A stretch of DNA of 64,000 nucleotides from NCBI GenBank assembly GCA_965652145.1, contig CBFGTV010000010.1, forward strand, positions 5,729 to 69,728. Reading direction: 5' to 3'. The translations under genes were made by a program, and so were the position numbers. How positions within the stretch are numbered: position 1 is the stretch's first letter; each line of letters begins with the position of its first letter. The DNA is from CBFGTV01 sp965652145 (lineage in GTDB: Bacteria; Bacillota; Clostridia; Peptostreptococcales; Natronincolaceae). Of this stretch, positions 60,160 through 64,000 are shown piece after piece. The notes beneath the pieces are model-generated. The model was not told where the DNA came from. It made no database searches and saw nothing but the letters and a program-made list of their open reading frames with translations.

Positions 60160-62932
60160 GCCTTATTTGCTGTTTTTTACAGTTACGCTGCCGCAGCTTT
60201 TATTGTTGGTTCTGTTCAGCAGGGTGTATCACATTATCAATACGGAGCTTTCAAAGGAGGCTTTACATAAATGGAAAATTTTCTTTACAGCCCTTATGAT
60301 TGGCTTGATTGTCATTACCATTCATGCCATATGGCTTGTGATTAAAAAGAAAAAAATTCCCCCGCTTTGGGCCGCCGGGCTTATGGGCTATGTATTTCTG
60401 GTAAGCTTTTATTTCTTCGGAGAAACCAGTATGATTCCTGTCAGCATCGATAGCTGGATGCTAATGGGAATATCCCCCTCGGTGGTAGTTTTAACCCTAA
60501 TCATGCCGGCCCTGGGTCATGGCATGCTGCTGTTGGTTCATTTACATGTAGAAAGATATGGAGCAGGCAGTCTGTCTAAAGACACCGCTATGATGATGGC
60601 AATCCCTTTGATTTGGTACATGGGGGCCAATGTAGTTTTTGGCATCCTGTCTGTTCATTCGATACCGAAGCTAATTCAATCATTGGTTTTAATTATATTT
60701 GTGGTAAGTATACTGATGTTCTTTTTTCTTTTTATACGTATTCTCTATGGCATATTAATCAGAAAATCAGACATGTGGCGGAAATACCTATTGGTTGTTG
60801 TATCAATTGGGTCATTGACAGGGCTGGCATTGAATCAAACATTATCCAATATGTTCGGTAACTTTTCTCACCCAATATTTTATATATTGAATCTGCTCAT
60901 CATCGTTTTATTATGGTTACCTAAGGCAGAGCAGCCCCGAATCCGTTTGGCACTATTTATTGCCAAGGCCATTACCCTTGCTTATACCCTATACTTTGCA
61001 ATTGTATTTCTTCCCTATCTGCCCCTTTCAATTTTGGGGATTATTTTCGTTGGTTTGGGGGGACTGCTGTTAATTCCATTAATGCTTTTATTTATGCATA
61101 TTCAATCTCTATGGCTGGACTTTGAATACTTAAAGGAGACCTACAAAAGCAAAAGGCTTACAATTCTCTTTGTGGCAGGCCTTATGGTGATTCCTTTAGT
61201 CCTGACAGTTACCGTTTACCAGGATCAATATCACCTTGATCGAGGGCTGAACTATGTTTACCGTAGAAGCTACCAGGAACCCCTAAAACAGAAGCTAAAT
61301 CCATCAGCCATGAAGCGGGCTATAGACAATATTAAGTATTCAGCATCTACCGATTTGGCAGGCTTCGATGGTTTAACCAGAAATAACAATATCCCTTATC
61401 TTTCTGCCCTTTACCGGTATTTTGTCTTAGATAATCTGACCATTTCAAGGGAAAGGATCAACCGGCTGGAGGCTATTTTTTATGGTGAACAGGAAGAATT
61501 AAATACGGAAAATCAAAATAGTTCAATTACCAGGCGGGTGCGGCTGACTGAAGCCAGATCAGAAACCAGTATTGATGAAGCAACAGGTCATTATCGAAGC
61601 TGGATCCATTTGATCTTAAAGAATAACAGCTATGCCCAGGAGGAATACATTACCACCCTTCGCCTTCCCGAGGGAAGCTATATCAGCGATTATTATCTGT
61701 ATGTGGGGCCCCACAAGAAATATGGACTCCTAGCAGACAAAAGGGCGGCCAATTGGGCCTATCAGCAGGTAAGGAATATCAGAAAGGACCCAGGTCTGTT
61801 AACCTATACCAGCAGTGATTTAGTAGAATTTAAAGTATTTCCCTTTGCCCCTATGGAAACAAGAGAGACAGGAATTGAAATTATCCACCGAGCACCAATG
61901 GAGCTGTATATTGACGGCAAGACCCTTCAACTGGGTCAGCCCCAGGAGGGGGAGAACCGACTCAATATCGACCCGCTTCAGGAATATCCCTGGCTTGCCT
62001 ATATTACCAGGGAGGAAAAGGAAGGTTTAAGGGCCGTGAAACGGCAGCCTGCCTATTATTTTTTAATTGATTACTCCAAGGCCGGTGAAGGGTTGATTCA
62101 AGATTATCATCAGCGTGTGGAGGAATATATCAAAGATAACCGGCTGGAAAATACGTCGCTTCAAATAATTGCTGTAAATTATCAAGAGAAGGTACTGGAT
62201 ATTAATCATCATGAAGGGACTTTAAAAAATGAGCTGCCCCTTCAAGGAGGATTCAATCTGGATTACAGCATTAAGAAAATCTATTATCAGCATTATATGG
62301 AAAACAGTGATTATTATCCTGTGGTCATTGTCGTCAGCAATTATTTTCATCGGGCCATTAAGCCCGAAAACTTTCAATTTTTTCAATTTACCGCACCAGA
62401 GGGCTCAAGCTATTACCACCTGGATTTATCAGGTAACCTATATCGACATTCCCTATTAGATTCACGGCTGCCCATGGACAGACAGGATAAAATTGAAACC
62501 CCTTTAGTTTTACACTGGCGTTCGCCAGATGGTAAAAGCTATTACCTGCCCGACAATCAACAGGATACCCTGCTGCTGCTAAGTGAACCGCCTTTAGGAC
62601 AGGAGGTAATCAGGGAATCAAAATGGAATGCAGGAGTAATACTTAAGGCCATGCATATGGCCCACATGCTTAAGCCGGAAGAAGGGACCCAAATTAATCT
62701 GGCCATGGTGAAAAACAGTATTGCCAATGAAGTAATGGGCCCGATGACCTCCTTTATTGTACTTGAAACCGAAGCTCAGGAAAAGGCCATGCTGCAAAGG
62801 CAAAAAGATCTGTTGGCCACCAATAAGGCCCTTGATATCAACGATTTTGTTCAAATGGATGAACCGTCCTTGTTAATTCTATGCCTTTTAACAGGGTTGT
62901 TTATCTGCATTAGAAGGAGAAAAAAGGCCTAA
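60143..62932 (+). CDS. MSEP-CTERM-type membrane protein, probable exosortase target
   Basis: A 929-residue protein. The first ~370 residues hold about ten transmembrane helices. A large outer region (about 390-900) follows, with a VIT-like section at about 470-590 (LADKRAANWAYQQVRN; VEFKVFPFAPMETRETGIEI) and a von Willebrand A-like section whose metal site is degenerate (FLIDYSKAGEG). The C-terminus (905-929) is a sorting tail: Met-Asp-Glu-Pro, a hydrophobic helix and RRRKKA. This is the MSEP-CTERM arrangement, with the overlapping exosortase as processing enzyme. ATG 60143 lies six bases after GGGGGG; TTG 60137 is less likely. Function unknown. Confidence 0.82.
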   Translation: MERLYRPYLLFFTVTLPQLLLLVLFSRVYHIINTELSKEALHKWKIFFTALMIGLIVITIHAIWLVIKKKKIPPLWAAGLMGYVFLVSFYFFGETSMIPVSIDSWMLMGISPSVVVLTLIMPALGHGMLLLVHLHVERYGAGSLSKDTAMMMAIPLIWYMGANVVFGILSVHSIPKLIQSLVLIIFVVSILMFFFLFIRILYGILIRKSDMWRKYLLVVVSIGSLTGLALNQTLSNMFGNFSHPIFYILNLLIIVLLWLPKAEQPRIRLALFIAKAITLAYTLYFAIVFLPYLPLSILGIIFVGLGGLLLIPLMLLFMHIQSLWLDFEYLKETYKSKRLTILFVAGLMVIPLVLTVTVYQDQYHLDRGLNYVYRRSYQEPLKQKLNPSAMKRAIDNIKYSASTDLAGFDGLTRNNNIPYLSALYRYFVLDNLTISRERINRLEAIFYGEQEELNTENQNSSITRRVRLTEARSETSIDEATGHYRSWIHLILKNNSYAQEEYITTLRLPEGSYISDYYLYVGPHKKYGLLADKRAANWAYQQVRNIRKDPGLLTYTSSDLVEFKVFPFAPMETRETGIEIIHRAPMELYIDGKTLQLGQPQEGENRLNIDPLQEYPWLAYITREEKEGLRAVKRQPAYYFLIDYSKAGEGLIQDYHQRVEEYIKDNRLENTSLQIIAVNYQEKVLDINHHEGTLKNELPLQGGFNLDYSIKKIYYQHYMENSDYYPVVIVVSNYFHRAIKPENFQFFQFTAPEGSSYYHLDLSGNLYRHSLLDSRLPMDRQDKIETPLVLHWRSPDGKSYYLPDNQQDTLLLLSEPPLGQEVIRESKWNAGVILKAMHMAHMLKPEEGTQINLAMVKNSIANEVMGPMTSFIVLETEAQEKAMLQRQKDLLATNKALDINDFVQMDEPSLLILCLLTGLFICIRRRKKA

Positions 62933-62937
62933 TATAA

Positions 62938-62974
62938 AAGCCGCCATGGATATATTCCGTGGCGGCTTAAATTT
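62938..62974 (+). terminator. intrinsic terminator of the exosortase operon
   Basis: AAGCCGCCA (62938-62946) pairs with TGGCGGCTT (62960-62968), extended inside by TGG/CCG. Only a weak T-run follows (AAATTTC). Confidence 0.65.
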
Positions 62975-63028
62975 CATGAATTAAAATATCTAATTAAATA
63001 ATGGCAGTAATCTTAAAAAATAAGTAAT

Positions 63029-63592
63029 TTAAGCGCCCTGAGTCATGATCACATCTTCTAAGCGATGATATTGCCGAATATAGCCTTTATAAATTAATTC
63101 CTTATTTTCAATGAGAAATAAATCAGTGGTCTTCACCAGCTCTGGCGCCTTATTCAGTTTGAAGATATTACTTTTAATCAGTATTTCATATACAAATTGC
63201 GAGCAGAAATAATGATGTCTTCTTTTTAATGGTTTATTCAATAAAACACCAAACAGGCCTAAAAAATTGTATCGGTATTTCTCCTTCTGGGCAAGAAAGA
63301 TTTCAATTTCTTTCTTAAGGAAGGTCATCTGTTTTCCAGATACCTTTACTCGGTAAATTAAACATTCACTATGGCTGAATTTTTTATAGACACCATCATG
63401 TAAATTTTCCTCCACCAGTCCCCCTGAAAAGGGATTGTTGGGATTAGTTCTGCCGAAGGAATACATTTCACGAAAGGTAGGATCAAGGCTAATGGATGCA
63501 TGCACGTATTTTGTATCCGAAAAAAGATTAATTAACCTGGATAACCAGGTACCGGTTTTTGTAAAAACCAGATAAATATATTGGTCTTGCAT
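63029..63592 (-). CDS. YiiX-like permuted papain-fold hydrolase
   Basis: A 187-residue protein with no signal peptide. His31 in KYVHASISLD and Cys130 in HYFCSQFVYEIL fit the permuted NlpC/P60-type (YiiX/LRAT-like) cysteine hydrolases, in which the His precedes the Cys. Such enzymes act on lipids, amides or peptides; many have unknown substrates. It is convergent with the exosortase operon. GGAGTGG precedes ATG. Confidence 0.78.
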   Translation of the reverse strand: MQDQYIYLVFTKTGTWLSRLINLFSDTKYVHASISLDPTFREMYSFGRTNPNNPFSGGLVEENLHDGVYKKFSHSECLIYRVKVSGKQMTFLKKEIEIFLAQKEKYRYNFLGLFGVLLNKPLKRRHHYFCSQFVYEILIKSNIFKLNKAPELVKTTDLFLIENKELIYKGYIRQYHRLEDVIMTQGA

Positions 63593-63826
63593 AATTTATT
63601 ATTCCACTCCTTCTGTATTTACAATTTAAAGTTGACAATCCAATTGGTTTAAGGAAACTATTATAAAATTAACATATATATTGTCAGTAGTAAATAGTTA
63701 TTAATTGGATAAACCATACTAATTTAAACAACCATTGAAAAACTCCCATATCTGGTATTAAAGGAAAATAAATTTCTCTGTAGAATAATAGATAATACAA
63801 ATATTCATTCAGACAGGAGGAAAGAC

Positions 63827-64000
63827 ATGGAGCATAATTACATAGAAATCGACATTGCTCTTCTCCTTTCGAATAGTCTGCGGCTATGGTGGCAGGCCAG
63901 GTCAGATTTTCCCCTTCAAGGGGAAACAGACCCCAGCCATAGAAGATACAATCGACGTCAGGTGGAGGCCTTTAGAAAAGAGCTGACTAGCGCTCTAAGG
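63827..64000 (+). CDS. N-terminus of an unidentified protein (partial)
   Basis: ATG 63827 stands seven bases after GGAGG, and the frame is open to the window end (58 codons). It begins MEHNYIEIDIALLLSNSLRL. The mix of aliphatic and basic residues is protein-like, without a signal peptide. The family cannot be told from this fragment. Upstream, the 230-bp gap to the YiiX-like gene is AT-rich and holds the promoters of both divergent genes. Confidence 0.6.
   Translation, partial: MEHNYIEIDIALLLSNSLRLWWQARSDFPLQGETDPSHRRYNRRQVEAFRKELTSALR

Overview
The window reads as chromosomal DNA of a low-GC, Gram-positive anaerobe of class Clostridia, possibly Alkaliphilus-like. The order is inferred from content; no rRNA or marker gene fixes it. 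Signs are strong GGAGG ribosome binding sites, frequent TTG/GTG starts, many short operons closed by hairpin-plus-T terminators, B12 salvage, iron-containing alcohol dehydrogenase, secreted proteins with copper-amine-oxidase-like repeats, and no aerobic respiration genes. I see no tRNA, rRNA, CRISPR array or intact insertion sequence.

Layout. 1-6.9 kb: a PadR regulator coupled to a rhomboid protease, then an AT-rich three-gene FtsX/MacB-type ABC cassette bracketed by a 108-bp direct repeat of the rhomboid 3' end, then a DUF362 Fe-S protein and a DUF488 protein. 6.9-12.5 kb: a response regulator divergent from a hybrid Cache-domain histidine kinase, followed by a flavinylated fumarate-reductase-like lipoprotein. 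12.5-16.6 kb: an intracellular GH78 rhamnosidase, then cobT behind a complete cobalamin riboswitch. 17-23.7 kb: single-gene units (secreted repeat protein, hydrolase, acetyltransferase, DUF1697) and a divergent cyclase/MarR pair with three matching operators. 23.9-30.8 kb: an HscC-type Hsp70 abutting an 1139-residue J-like/TPR protein, then an ECF sigma factor with its membrane anti-sigma partner. 31-40 kb: alcohol dehydrogenase, a HAD phosphatase, a paired YdcZ-type transporter divergent from a Crp-family regulator, an ABC-2 exporter, DUF458, a phosphohistidine phosphatase-fold protein and a DUF362-ferredoxin protein.

40-53.6 kb: a secreted protein followed by a two-component system, an APC permease, a paired chromate transporter, a four-gene D-threonate/D-erythronate-type catabolic cluster (DeoR regulator, four-carbon acid sugar kinase, PdxA2 dehydrogenase, GntP permease), and recQ. 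53.6-58.4 kb: a Fur-box-controlled siderophore ABC operon of the YclNOPQ/CeuBCDE type with a divergent AraC regulator. 58.5-64 kb: a membrane-anchored hydrolase, an exosortase (XrtK-like) overlapping the gene of its probable single substrate, a large membrane protein with a VIT-like domain and an MDEP C-terminal sorting tail, then a YiiX-like papain-fold protein and the start of an unknown gene.

The most notable items are the exosortase/MDEP-tail pair, the Hsp70 plus J-like/TPR pair (HPD changed to SPE, with a four-TPR module present three times), the fully readable three-operator cyclase/MarR promoter, the repeat-bracketed ABC cassette, and a possible orphan structured RNA at 7.05-7.35 kb. 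Several starts were moved from the longest open frame to the codon that follows a proper ribosome binding site; these are stated per gene.
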